Assembly: GCF_029784135.1 (NCBI RefSeq)
Contig: NC_073744.1
Location: 65,484,593-65,548,592 of the forward strand
Source: Toxorhynchites rutilus septentrionalis
Taxonomy: Eukaryota > Arthropoda > Insecta > Diptera > Culicidae
Reading direction: 5' to 3'
DNA: 64,000 nt
Positions 45,085 through 55,530 of this stretch are shown here, one piece after another. The translations under genes were made by a program, and so were the position numbers. Within the stretch, counting starts at the first letter, position 1. Each line of letters starts with the position of its first letter. The notes under the pieces were generated by a model. That model was not told the DNA's origin. It was given only the letters and a program-made list of their open reading frames with translations, and searched no databases.

Positions 45085-45485
45085 AAAATGGCGGACTGCA
45101 TATTTTCTCAAAATCCCTTCAATATGGGTATTAAATGAAAGGGTTTGACTAGTAGAACACAGTTATTTATGAAGAATGCAGATTTGAAACGGCCGCGACC
45201 TCAAAATGGCGCCATATATATTTTTTTCTGAAGCCCATGAATATGGGTTTCAAATGAAATGGCTTAACTAGTAGAATACAGCAATTTATAGAAAAATGCA
45301 AATAAAAATGGCCGGCACCACAAAATGGTGCCATATTTTTTTCAAAACCCCATTAATGTGTATTAAATGAAAGGGCTTGACTAGCAGCTATTTATGAAGA
45401 AATGCAAATTCAAAATATTCTCCACCACAAAATGGCGCAATAAATATATTTTCAAAACCCCATCAATATGAGTATCAAATGGGAA
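45085..45485. repeat. Tandem array of a roughly 118-bp unit, about 3.5 copies
   Basis: CAAAATGGCGCC-like words recur at about 45090, 45208, 45327 and 45434. Each is followed by ATATTTTTTTC, AAAACCCCAT, AATATGGGTAT, CAAATGAAAGGGCTTGACTA and ATTTATGAAGAAATGCA. No coding role is apparent. Confidence 0.85.
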
Positions 45486-45489
45486 TCGT

Positions 45490-45870
45490 CGAATATACAG
45501 TATATACAGACACTGGAACACCTCCGACGTCGAGTTTGTCTTGATAGAAGAAACCTGGCGCCAATAATATTGCAACAAGACAACGCTCGTTCATACTTCG
45601 CGTGCAACTGAGACTCTGAAAAACCCGAAGTTTGAATTAATTCCACCAATTCCCCGTATTCTCCCGACCTTGTGTCTTGCGATTTTTTTTCCTCTACTAA
45701 AGAGAAAAACCTTAAGAATAATCATTACAGATCTGACAATGAGGTGATAGCAGCTATCCCGTCCTTGATTCCAGAAAAGCCGGATGGATTTATCAGTGAT
45801 GGTATGAAAAAACTTGTTACACGTTGGGAGAAATGTGTATTGCTTAAAGGGTGACTATGTCAAAAAATAA
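45490..45870 (+). pseudogene. Mariner transposase relic with HQDN- and YSPDL-like blocks
   Basis: In shifting plus-strand frames, ILQQDNARSYFACN and then NSPYSPDLVSCDFF match the second and third catalytic regions of DD34D mariners. GMKKLVTRWEKCVLLKGDYV then matches the conserved C-terminus. Stops and frameshifts are present. This is a different mariner lineage from the copies at 20246 and 47793. Confidence 0.75.
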
Positions 45871-46282
45871 TACATGTTTTGAAGGTTAAGATTTGTTTTT
45901 ACCCAACTTTGCTATTGGTTTTTGTTCGTTTTCTACAAGCGTGTATGTGCATTATTTATCAGCCTACACCCGTATGTTATTGAAAAAACCCTCTTTCGCA
46001 TATGGTCGAATTTCAACAATGACGGAGTTATTATAAAACTATATATAAACAATTTTCCTAACTATATGGTTAGTAACGGCTGAAAGATCATAAAGGTTGA
46101 CGTCTAGATGGCGTCTCTTGCAAAAATCTACTTGGCTATCACAAAGCATCATCTTTCAAAGGATACGCATCAAAATTTGACAGCAATCGGTCGATTGGTT
46201 CGTGAGTTGCAGCATTGAGTGTGAAGCAACTTTTGTTATTGTTAAAAAAATTGAAAAATCCGAATTTCGTGTGTAATTACAT

Positions 46283-46528
46283 TAATTGGGGTTCGAATTG
46301 CTTCCGCATCTACCGTATTCTCAAAATCTGGCCCCCTGCGACTATTTTCTCTTCGCAGACCTGAAGAGAATACTCGCTGGCAAGAAATTTATAACCGATG
46401 ATGAAGTGATTATCGAAACTGAGGCCTATTCTGATGAAAACCCGAAAGAGTACTATAAAAATGGTATCGAAAAGTTGCAAGATCGCTATAAACGCTGTAT
46501 CGCTCTCGAAGGCAATTATGTTGAATAA
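46283..46528 (+). pseudogene. Third mariner lineage, C-terminal fragment
   Basis: An 80-codon open stretch: FELLPHLPYSQNLAPCDYFL (third catalytic region), then YYKNGIEKLQDRYKRCIALE and GNYVE-stop. The region upstream (about 46110-46230) has mariner 5'-leader-like sequence, so this may be an internal-deletion derivative. Confidence 0.75.
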
Positions 46529-46862
46529 TAAAATTGAGTTTTGCAAAAAAATAGTTTTACTGTGTTATCTTATAAACTTTTCACCCGAACTGTTAAGGTG
46601 GAAAACCGATTACTCGCGGTGAAATCGAGTTTAGAAGGGTGGCATGTTATTTGAGGAAAAGGATGAGATATAAGGGAATTGTAACAATGTTGAGAACACA
46701 CTCAATTCTTAAATCTATTCGTATATCTATTGTATATTTACATTTCAACTTATTTTACTGTTGATAGCAAGGGGGCCAGTTGCTCGCAATGGAAGAGAAG
46801 GAGGGTATAAGGATATAGGGACAATTACACACGAAGATCGATAGCTTTAAGGGAAACATATA

Positions 46863-47297
46863 CAGGGTAACTGCGATATAATGTACATGTCACTTTCAAA
46901 ATTGTACGTTGTATCGAAGCATAATAAAGAACTCAGAAACGTAGCTTGTATTACTTTACTGTGTTGCTGTTTGGGTAATGTTGATGAATAAATTAAACTA
47001 AAAAACAAAGCTAGCCTTTCTCATGATGTTTTCCTTCGTACTGTTGATTATAGCCTGATTCATTTAGAATCCGGAATCACAAAACCAGTTGTATTTTGGG
47101 ATTGGTTGAAGATACGAAGCATGTTCTAGTATCAACATACAGATAATTTATTGTTATTTCAGAAAAAAAATATAAAAAATTATTCCTTTAAACTTTGAAA
47201 ATGTGTACGTTATATCGAGGTAAAATGTATGTTATATCCAGTGACGTTGAATCAAAGGCACCTTATAATGAGGGTACTTTATATCGAAGTTTCCCTG
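46863..47297. mobile_element. pogo/Tigger-like MITE, 435 bp
   Basis: CAGGGTAACTGCGATATAA at the left and CAGGGAAACTTCGATATAA (inverted) at the right, each flanked by TA (46861-46862 and 47298-47299). The interior repeats GTTATATCGAGG-type words. CAGGGAAACTTCG-type termini with TA duplication fit pogo/Tigger derivatives. Non-coding. Confidence 0.8.
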
Positions 47298-47299
47298 TA

Positions 47300-47440
47300 T
47301 TTGGGACATGTAATCAAGGTCTAACCGAGCCAACACATCTCTCACCGACACATTGGGCTGTCTTGCTCGGGCGCGAAGAGAGTTTTCTAAATTCGATCTG
47401 GCGACAAGATACACGGGTTGTTTTGAAAACACGTTAATTG
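47300..47440 (-). pseudogene. Small LINE C-terminal fragment
   Basis: The minus-strand translation contains SNLENSLRARARQPNVSVRD and VLARLDLDYMSQIQ, the same C-terminal block as the LINE at 42400-43618. The MITE abuts its 3' side. Confidence 0.6.
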
Positions 47441-47792
47441 GAGAGCTTGTGAAGATTCTGGATGTTAGACAACTGCATTCAGTATCTTTGGAAGACAATA
47501 AAACAGTTTATAAACCCTCACACTTTTTTCGAGTGACTTTCTGTTCTTCCAAACTACGTGAAAGTAGAAAATGTATTTTGTGCACCTGTTTGTACCGCGG
47601 GTTTACCATTGTACCAATTGCAAAAAAAAACTTGTACATTATTTCACCCATTGTGGCAACAAGTTTCGTTGTGGAAGATATACCTCGAAACAACAACGGC
47701 CACAAACGCAGAAACAAGGCAAAATAATCATGATTACTTATATCAACCAAATTAATACTGTTTAACCGCTCAACAATTTGTTCTTAGTTATG

Positions 47793-48549
47793 GGAGCCAC
47801 ACACGTTGACGCAAAAAAACATCTTTGACCGTATCGACGCATGTGAATCGCTGCTGAATCGCAACAAAATCGACCCGTTTCTGAAGCGGATGGTGACTGG
47901 CGATGAAAAGTGGGTCACTTACGACAACGTGAAGCGCAAACGGTCGTGGTCGAAGCCCGCTGAAGCGGCTCAAACGGTGGCCAAGCCCTCATTAACGGCC
48001 AGGAAGGTTCTGCTGTGTGTTTGGTGGGATTGTCAAGGAATAATCTATTATGAGCTGCTTCCCTATGGCCAAACGCTCAATTCGGACCTGTACTGCCAAC
48101 AACTGGACCGCTTGAAGGTAGCACTCATGAAGAAAAGGCCATCTTTGATAAACAGAGGCCGAATTGTCTTCCATCAGGACAACGACAGGCCACACACTTC
48201 TTTGGTGACGCGCCAGAAGCTCCGGGAGCTCGGATGGGAGGTTCTTTTGCATCCGCCGTATAGTCCGGACCTTGAACCAAGTGACTACCACCTGTTTTTG
48301 CCCATGGCGAACGAGCTAGGTAGTCAGAAGTTAGTCACAAAAGAGGCCTGTGAAAATTAGCTATCCGAGTTTTTTGCCAATAAGGAAGCGAGCTTCTATA
48401 ACAGGGGTATTATGAAGTTGGCATCTCGTTGGGAACAAGTCATCGAACAAAACGGCGCATATTTGACTTAAAACAGATGATTGTAACTAATTTTATGAAC
48501 AAATGAAAATTCAAAAAAAAAATACCGCAGGACTTTTTTGACAGCCTAA
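47793..48549 (+). pseudogene. DD34D mariner transposase, copy 2 (5'-truncated)
   Basis: 184 open codons from 47806: RMVTGDEKWVTYDN (first Asp), IVFHQDNDRPHTS (second Asp), YSPDLEPSDYHLF (third Asp, exactly 34 residues later). A TAG follows at 48358, but the sequence continues LSEFFANKEASFYNRGIMKL, so it is a nonsense mutation. The helix-turn-helix region is missing. The 3' terminal repeat ends at 48549 (GACTTTTTTGACAGCCTAA). The same family as 20246-21063 but with the second Asp kept. Confidence 0.88.
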
Positions 48550-49343
48550 TATTATACAAAATGTATTAAGAAGGGACCCTTGTCTAGAAGGTCGAAATTT
48601 TGGATATTGTTAAAGTTATATTTGTAGATGTATTCAACATTTTTCGAGTTTATGAATAATGTTTATTACGCTGTTGACAGCTGGATACCTTACTGGTGGT
48701 TTCGGTTCTGAAGCAACGGGGTGCCGCAGAACGATGACTATTTTGAAACTTTAGGACAATACCTAAAGCATTACATAGAATTTTTTGAAAATTGCCAGAA
48801 TGGCGACCATTTTTGCTAAAAATGAGTTATTTTTCATGACAAATCGCAGTTCGGAAGCTAAAAAAAATCGAAAAAATGAGAAATCAAAGCGGCTATGTAA
48901 GGACTTAGATAATTAATTTTCACATGCTGATAAAAAAAAACTCAGCCAAATCGGTCGAGTAGATCCTGAGATATCGATATCACCAGCTGAAAAAACATGG
49001 TTTCGAGAAAAACGCGTTCAAAAATTCGCACAGTACTACTTAATATATCTCTTGAGATGACCTCATATTTTCGGCTGTTACTTTCCAACGAAATCAAATA
49101 TTGATCAATTCTTTCAGGACAACATTTCTGAGGACATAAGCTTCCCAAAAATGCAAACAAAAAATCGTTTTTTTCGAGGGTTATCCCTTAAAGTATGGAT
49201 GTCCACTGTGCCATGTCCCGTGCCATGGCACGCCATTTCTGTGCCATTTTTATTTGGCACGGTACGGCCCCTGTGCCAAATCGCATGCACTCTAGGTACA
49301 ACACATGAGAAGGATGTATGCTCGAGAGGCTCTAATGATAAAT
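48550..49343. other. Non-coding repetitive sequence
   Basis: AT-rich with short self-similar phrases. A GTGCCATGG/GGCACGGTACG cluster at 49205-49285 resembles the lead-in to the 9-bp satellite at 44575. No gene is recognised. Confidence 0.45.
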
Positions 49344-49346
49344 TAT

Positions 49347-50637
49347 AGGCCCATTTATACGTTGCTAGTAGCTGACTTGACAATGAGCAGCTACTGACCC
49401 GGTGGACTCGCTTGACAATTGGTTGACTCGCCTTGTCCGTTCACACAGTGTGAGCTGCTGGCGAGAAACTAGATACTACGGCACGGGTTTACCAGGGATG
49501 CCAGGCGACTTTTCAAATGTCCATCAAATAGTCAGAAACAGCAATCAGGTCCGAATTTGTCAAATGATTGGTCCAAAATCGACTTCTTTATTGGCAGTTT
49601 TCATCTTAGGTTTTCAGTTGAATGTATCATCACACAATTTTATAGCAAAACAAACGCTGATCGTGTTTAAAAATACATACTTTGTGCTGAATTTCTTTGA
49701 ACTGAAGGTACTATCCGAAAAAGCAGAAAGAGAAAAGGATTCGGGCCAGGAATTAGATGCAAAGAAAAGGAGCAACAAATACAATATTGAAGGAACTCTA
49801 CGATGAGGATCCCCGAGATTACAGAGCAGTGTTGATAATAACACCTGAACAAGTGAAAAAACTGTTGGATTTAATTGCTCCACGAATACAACGCCAAGAT
49901 ACAGTCATGAGGGATGCTGTACCTGCAAGAGTTAAATTAGAAATGACATTGATGTGCCTTTGTTTTGGAATATCGTTGGGATTGTTGTCGATATTTTTTA
50001 GAATCTCGAAAACATCCATAGCTCAGATAATTCCGAAAGGATGTGATGTTATAAATGGTAGTCTAAAAGATTTTTTTTTTAATTTTATTTATTTTGTGAA
50101 ATGAAAATGATAGTCGATTTGCAGGTGCAATAAATACGCTTCAAAAATTTTAATAATGAATGAAAATGTACTTTTTTAAATCGAATATGTATTCTGTTTC
50201 TTAGAACAATACTTTTTTTTGTAAGTTGTGATCTGATAATGATTCTATATTAGAGATTCTCAAGAAAACTATCTCAAAAAGAAAGCGTGCCCCGCCAGCG
50301 TGCAAAACGAAATAACAATTATTTCGTTTAGAAACTATGAGGGTTTTATTTGTTTTTCCAATAATTTTCAAGTCTATAAATATCTTCACATATTTTCAAA
50401 TATCTTAAAAATTGAGACATTTCATTACATTTGGCATCACTGATTCGAACGCTAAATTCTGTTTTTGACGTTGTGAAGCATGCAAGTGCGAGTAAATTCA
50501 AAAAACTTTGAAGTAGCTCGCACGCCGGATCACACATGACAATAACTGGCATGATGTGTTCACACGGTGTGAGTAGCTGCACTGCAGTAACTGACTAGAC
50601 CGACTCGTATGCTTACTCGCACCGTCTGAACCCGGCT
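49347..50637 (+). mobile_element. PIF/Harbinger element with partial transposase
   Basis: Imperfect ends AGGCCCATTTATACGTTGC and AGCCGGGTTCAGACGGTGC (inverted) are flanked by TAT at 49344-49346 and 50638-50640. Subterminal inverted palindromes GTTCACACAGTGTGAG (49439) and GTTCACACGGTGTGAG (50560) mirror each other. Inside is a HARBI1-like transposase exon. Confidence 0.72.
49757..50104 (+). pseudogene. HARBI1-like (PIF/Harbinger) transposase, N-terminal part
   Basis: 115 open codons: PEQVKKLLDLIAPRIQRQDT, RDAVPARVKLEMTLMCLCFG and IFFRISKTSIAQIIP. This is the N-terminal helical/HTH region of HARBI1-type nucleases that precedes the DDE domain. The DDE domain itself is absent, so it may be one exon of a spliced gene or, more likely, an internal-deletion remnant, since only about 530 bp remain before the element ends. 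Confidence 0.75.
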
Positions 50638-50640
50638 TAT

Positions 50641-51823
50641 GATTGAGTTAATGAATCCCTCTCCCGAAATTTTTCGTTTTGATATGGAGCCACCAGTGAT
50701 AGTATCGAGAGAGTGCTCTCAGACCTGGTCGGCATACAGTGGTTGACCGGAAGGACTGAATTAGTGAATAAAAAATAGTAGGGTGCAAATTTATCCAACC
50801 TCCAGTCGTCCTACGCGATTTCACGCGGCCGGATCTAGAGGCATGAATAAATATTAAATTATTAATTTCATTCGAAGTAATGCTATGGTAATTAGGTTCT
50901 TTCTCTGGTGCTGTTTCAGCGCATACGCATCCGTTTCATTTGCAAGAGGTGGACTACGGGTCGACGGATATATAATTAGCGAGGTGACAACGATTGGTGT
51001 GAGATTCGAGGGATGTTCAGTAATGAATTGACAGTTGAATCATTAGGAATTTGAAAAAAAAAATAACGTCTGTTCATTGCTGCGTAATGAGCTATGAATC
51101 GAGAGACAAATTTGAAGTTAACGCAATAATATTGTTCGGATTTTCACTTAGTTAGCACAGTATTGTTGTCTCTAGGGCGGTGATGGTATGATGGCTATGT
51201 TAGTTATGTTCTTTGGGAAATTTTGCGGTGTTTCTATAGTACATTATTTATGTTACAATCCGATGGATTTCAAGACCGTTCGTATGTTTTAATGGTCTGA
51301 GTTTTGTTTTATAACGAAAACAAAAAAGGCTACAACAAAATTTCCTAGTTTTGATTTTCGAACATCAATTCTAACATCGCATCGATCTCTATCACGTAAT
51401 AAGCGAGGATGTCTGCGTATGCTGGAGAGAGTGCACGCAGATGAAACTCGAAAAGCCGTTGCTTCTGTTTACTTGAGCACCCGCAGGGCAGCAAGAACTG
51501 GACCAGTTGGTGATTAGGCTATTTATACATGGCACGCGGCTTAATCTAGTCTCGTCTCGGTATACTGGCCGCCCTGATGATATTATTATTCACGTATACT
51601 TTGGGTTTTTATTCACTGCGTAGAACCACGCAAGTGCGCGATAAATGCACTCGCGAATCTGCATATGAAATGATTAACGATTTTTCAACGCCAAGGGGAA
51701 AGTTTACTCTCGAATCCACTTTCACTGAATGAACAATCATGTTTGTTGACACTATAAGCGATTGATGAAACCCTGTATCTGAATAAAGTTAATATGTATC
51801 TAATTGAATATAATTTATCATAA
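50641..51823. other. No gene recognised
   Basis: About 1.2 kb with no domain, splice structure or repeat terminus recognised. A GTCTCGTCTCGG block near 51551 resembles the CGTCTC block at 35811. Confidence 0.4.
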
Positions 51824-51933
51824 TCACGTAGGACTACGCAATCTTTTTTTTCAATTTGTTGGTTTATCATTTCGGATATTATTTGCGAATACGTCGAAAT
51901 TTCATAAACAACTCTTTAGTAAAAGGTTCCGAA

Positions 51934-51949
51934 GACCCTGAGAAGGTTC
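51934..51949 (-). terminator. Histone-type 3' stem-loop (H3-like unit)
   Basis: Minus-strand GAACCTTCTCAGGGTC forms a 6-bp stem with one mismatch and a TCTC loop, followed by CTAAAGAGTTG like the downstream element of units J and K. It lies about 25 bases after the apparent stop of the H3-like frame, as in real histone mRNAs. Confidence 0.65.
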
Positions 51950-51973
51950 AATGGTTTGCGTGGTTTTGTAGAA

Positions 51974-52447
51974 TCATTTCGAGAAGCAACGATTCTTTCT
52001 TGCCTTTGCGAGAACAATACACTAATTGGTCATATGTCACAATGTGTTTCTTTATATCAATACGCGCATTGCACTGACTTTTTAACGAGAGGCATCCTCC
52101 GTACATCGACATTCAACAAGCATCAAACACGCGTCAAACAGATGCACACAGCTGTAGCGATAAAAATGAAACATCGCGAGGATGACCGTTCATGTAAAAT
52201 CGTTTCTCGACTCTCGATCAAAACGTACAACAAAGCTAGGAGCTTGTTGCACCAGAACAAAGCCGATGCACACGAGAGCAAATACGAATGGGAACTAAAA
52301 GTATCGAATGTGTGCCCTTCACATGTACAGGAGATGAACAAGTTCTAAGTTTCGCGCTACACAACAACACACACAAAGCCAAACACTGATGGCTAGAAGC
52401 GACCTACAATCATTTGCTCTCTTCTCTTTTTTCGCCTGCTTTGCCAT
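51974..52447 (-). pseudogene. Probable histone H3 pseudogene
   Basis: The minus-strand ATG at 52447 starts MAKQAKK (H3 begins M-A-R-T-K-Q-T-A-R-K). Further on, in shifting frames, SYLLS...ALFWCNKLL parallels the H3 RRYQKSTELLIRKLP region. RESRNDF parallels REIAQDF, RSSSRCF parallels QSSAVMA, and CVHLFD parallels LVGLFE, in the correct order and spacing. Identity is low and there are several stops and indels. The 474-bp span is slightly longer than the 411-bp H3 gene. The stem-loop downstream supports the call. Confidence 0.5.
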
Positions 52448-52715
52448 GGCTCGAATGGTTATGTTAATTGCAATGCCAGATGCACTTCAAGTGAAATATT
52501 CGCTAGCGTTCACAGCTCGAGGGGAAACATAAAACAAAAGACGGGTGGGTAATGTCGGGGACATAACCGGAGTGACGTAAGACTATACAAAGGGGACAGC
52601 TTTTGCTAAATATATATTTCGAATATATTTTTTATTTTCTTCTCCTACGTGAATACCTACCTATCTACCTGAAAAATGGATTAGTTTACTGTTGACTCTT
52701 CATGAACATGTTGGG

Positions 52716-52731
52716 GGTTCTGAAAAGAACC
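52716..52731 (-). terminator. Histone mRNA 3' stem-loop (H2A unit)
   Basis: Minus-strand GGTTCTTTTCAGAACC is a perfect 6-bp stem with a TTTC loop, preceded by CCAAA and followed by CCCAA, matching the SLBP-binding consensus. Copy 1 lacks this segment. Confidence 0.85.
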
Positions 52732-52739
52732 TTTGGTGT

Positions 52740-52830
52740 TTTTGCGTTTTTCTTACAAACTTGATTCTTGTTTTTTTCTGAAGGCTTTGTACTTATTAAA
52801 TGTTCAACGCCGGGCATCTTTCGGCGTATA
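52740..52830 (-). pseudogene. H2A-like C-terminal remnant
   Basis: Minus-strand codons PGVEHLISTKPSEKNKN resemble the H2A tail GGVLPNIQAVLLPKKTEK in order and composition and lie just before the stem-loop. The match is weak on its own and gains weight from its position. Confidence 0.4.
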
Positions 52831-53889
52831 CACATATCGTACAATAAAAATGATGGCTGTGATAGGGAATGCATAGATGGTTATCAGCTCATTCACTATC
52901 ATATATTTCACTATTGAGTACATTACCGTACCTTAAACTGTGGTTTCGGAGACGAATGAATTGTAAGATTTGTAGTCTCCGCAAACAAAGTAAATAAAAA
53001 TGAAAAAGAACTGAGGTTTTGGAGACGAACTCTACGATCTGTCGAGAAATAAACGGTAACGGTATTGAATTAAAGAGACTTTAAACTCTGAGAGTTCATT
53101 CGTCTCTCAGAAAAATAAACGAGCTAGAAGCGTTCTGAAAAACCAACAATAAATACAGGGACGGATGACCTTTGCCACTCGCCACAGCTTTCACAGTTGG
53201 AAAATTTCTTCCCATCCAGCTTGTGAATATTGTACAGTAAATTACATTCAATGGCACGTCGCATTACCACCACTCAGTGTCGCATTGGAGGCGATTTTAA
53301 CCTGTAATTGAACATTTGCGATGACAGTGATACAGTGTCGACTTTCAATGTGGGGTCATAATTTGGACCCCGAACTCTATGTTTACAAAAATGTTCAACT
53401 AAATATGTCGCATTACATGTCCGTCCAATTAGCTAAATGTCGAACTAATTGTAAATTACTGTACTTTCAATCTGGAAACAATTTAAGAATTGGTGAAAAT
53501 TGAATAATCAGGAAAGTCCCCAACTATCAATAAGCTCAGAACAACTGCCAAATTCACATACTCATCAGATCCTGGCAAACAAATTATGAAAAAATCAATT
53601 TGTGTTTTATTATTATTTTGGATATTATTTTAGAAAGCACTGTATTTCCTAAACTCTTTTTTGAAAGGTTTAATGGCCCTGATAAGCGCCTTGTTTTATG
53701 GAATGGTTCCAATTTAGAAAACTTTGTACTCGTGGTTTTGAAAAAAACCATTTCGAACGCCCTCGATGCCGTCTTGTTCTGGATTTGCCACCAAAGTAAA
53801 AAGAAAACCTTTTTTCTTCTGCTACCTGCTGCCGTTTTGCGATTGCGTTTGCCACTCGCCACTCGCTGCAACTGCCTGTTGTCTTGATG

Positions 53890-54006
53890 TCCACCGAATG
53901 TGTTCTGATCTGAATGCAGTTTTTCTTATCGTCGCGAGCAGCTTTGCCAGCTTTGCCAGGATTTTTCCTTTCCCTTCACTTTTCCTCCTTTGCCATGTCC
54001 AGACAT
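53890..54006 (-). pseudogene. Histone H2A pseudogene, copy 2 (start)
   Basis: From the ATG at 54006 the minus strand reads MSGHGKGGKVKGKEKS, the H2A N-terminus with the same Arg-to-His change as copy 1. A deletion then joins it to GCTCGCGACGATAAGAAAAA (from AARDNKK) in another frame. The promoter with CCAAT box, TTAAAAAT and TCATTC initiator is upstream, as in copy 1. Confidence 0.82.
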
Positions 54007-54559
54007 GGCTGCTTGGTTGGTTTGTTGATGTGTTGTGATGCGAACCGATGTGGTGTACGGTTTGAATGAGAATGATCGTTACGGCAGCGGAGCGGGGATT
54101 TTTAAGCTGACTGGCTGGCTCGAGAATTACGCATGTGTGAGACTGCGACCAATGTTTCGTTCATTTTTTTTCTTTTTCCTTTCCAATCGTGCTTCATTCT
54201 ATTTCGCTGCTGCTCTGGTTGCCCGTTTTGGTCGGTACGATTTGAGGAGCACAAAATGGACCAATCAAAAATGGGCACATAGTGCATTTTGACAATGCTT
54301 GATATTTCACAATTATTCAATTATTTATCTCAAGAAAAATGAAATGTTATTCGTTATGATAGATGCGTAGATATATTTCCTATCAATTGATGCAAAAACC
54401 TTTGCGATCTATTGAGAAATGCTCGAGTTATAAGCGTTCCAAATCTTGCATTTTTTCCTACTTGTTCAGTGCCTAGATTTCCATTTCACCTCCTATATCT
54501 TCCGGTTAGACGTAGTCCTACGTCAAAAAAAAAACCAGCAGAATAAGTGACCTTTGTTG

Positions 54560-54870
54560 TTTCGGGAGCAGACAGATACTGAGAATTTTCTTCAGAGGAG
54601 ATGCAATACTTATACGCTAGCGACAGGTTACTCACTATGCAAGGGTGGAGTTTACTTCACAAATATTCTCTTCTCGCTATCCCCCTTCGTTGTTTCTATT
54701 CTAGCGGCTGCATAAGTTGCCCGTTATTGACAGCTCTGTTTGGGAAAGCACAAAAATGGACAGAACAAATGTATGGGGTAAAAGGAATGCTTCCAATTTT
54801 CATCAATTTAAACCATACACAGACTATGGAATTGTAATGTATAGCATATAAAACAAATCTTTCATGGAAG
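54560..54870 (+). repeat. H3-type tail fragment
   Basis: It matches 30590-30790 (CCCCTTCGTTG, TTGACAGCTCTG, GGGAAAG, GGACAGAACAAATGTATGGG, TGTATAGCATAT) and ends before the palindrome. It follows unit 52540-54524 directly. 54870-55139 shows nothing recognisable. Confidence 0.5.
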
Positions 54871-55139
54871 ATAGAATAACGTACAGACTTTTTTTTTATA
54901 AGTACCATCAAATGTATTTCGGACCAGGAAACTTCTAACGTGCTATAAAATATGAAAAATTGCTTGATATAGCATGAAACAATGTAAAAAGCTCTATTGA
55001 ATAATATCGCGTGAGAGAAAATTATATGCGAATAAAAAAAAACATTTTTTTTGTGTTATGGAAAAATAGTCTTTAGCGACGAAGGACATCTTTGGTTGAT
55101 ACGCTTATAAGCAAAACTGTTTATTTGGTCCGATGCAAT

Positions 55140-55511
55140 GGGCCTGATTCTCGAATACACCTCACGGTGGAAACAAAATAAACGGCACGCCATTGAACTA
55201 CGTTTTACGAGTTAGTGAAGTGTCGAAGATAATAATGAGTTTTCAGGCAGAATGAACACTTTTCAAATAAAAAATCATTAACGAAAATTAACTTCTTCGT
55301 ATCAAACTGGTATTTAATATGAGTGGAAAACTTTGTTTTCTTCATGTGATATAATAATCTCATACAGAAATTTCATCTGAAGATAATTTGATAATATGAT
55401 GATAAGTTTAGTGGGAAACTAATCTCGTATCCAGATGTCGACACCGTACCGTTGTCATCGCGGATACGTTTCATTTCGTTTCCACCGTGAAGTGTATTCG
55501 AGAATCAGGCC
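55140..55511. mobile_element. 372-bp MITE with GGGCCTGATTCTCGAATAC ends
   Basis: About 35-bp inverted repeats (GGGCCTGATTCTCGAATAC, then CACGGTGGAAAC) flanked by AAT at 55137-55139 and 55512-55514. Non-coding. The superfamily is uncertain (3-bp duplication). Confidence 0.82.
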
Positions 55512-55530
55512 CAATGATTTCCAACTTTTT

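Larger units (their letters stand above)
51824..52500 (-). mobile_element. Histone repeat unit M (H3-type), head hairpin decayed
   Basis: A head-internal CACGTAGGACTACG word (51825) and GGATATTATTTGCGAATAC through ACTCTTTAGTAAAAGG match unit I. The unit carries an H3-like pseudogene and histone stem-loop on the minus strand. The tail is lost where the H2A unit begins at 52540. Confidence 0.6.
52540..54524 (-). mobile_element. Histone H2A repeat unit, copy 2
   Basis: Head hairpin 52548-52568 (GGTAATGTC, loop GGG, GACATAACC; one mismatch) and tail palindrome 54509-54524. It is homologous over most of its length to 21282-22963. It retains an H2A start, an H2A-like C-terminus and a histone stem-loop, separated by about 1 kb of sequence also present in copy 1. 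A-runs flank both ends. Confidence 0.8.
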
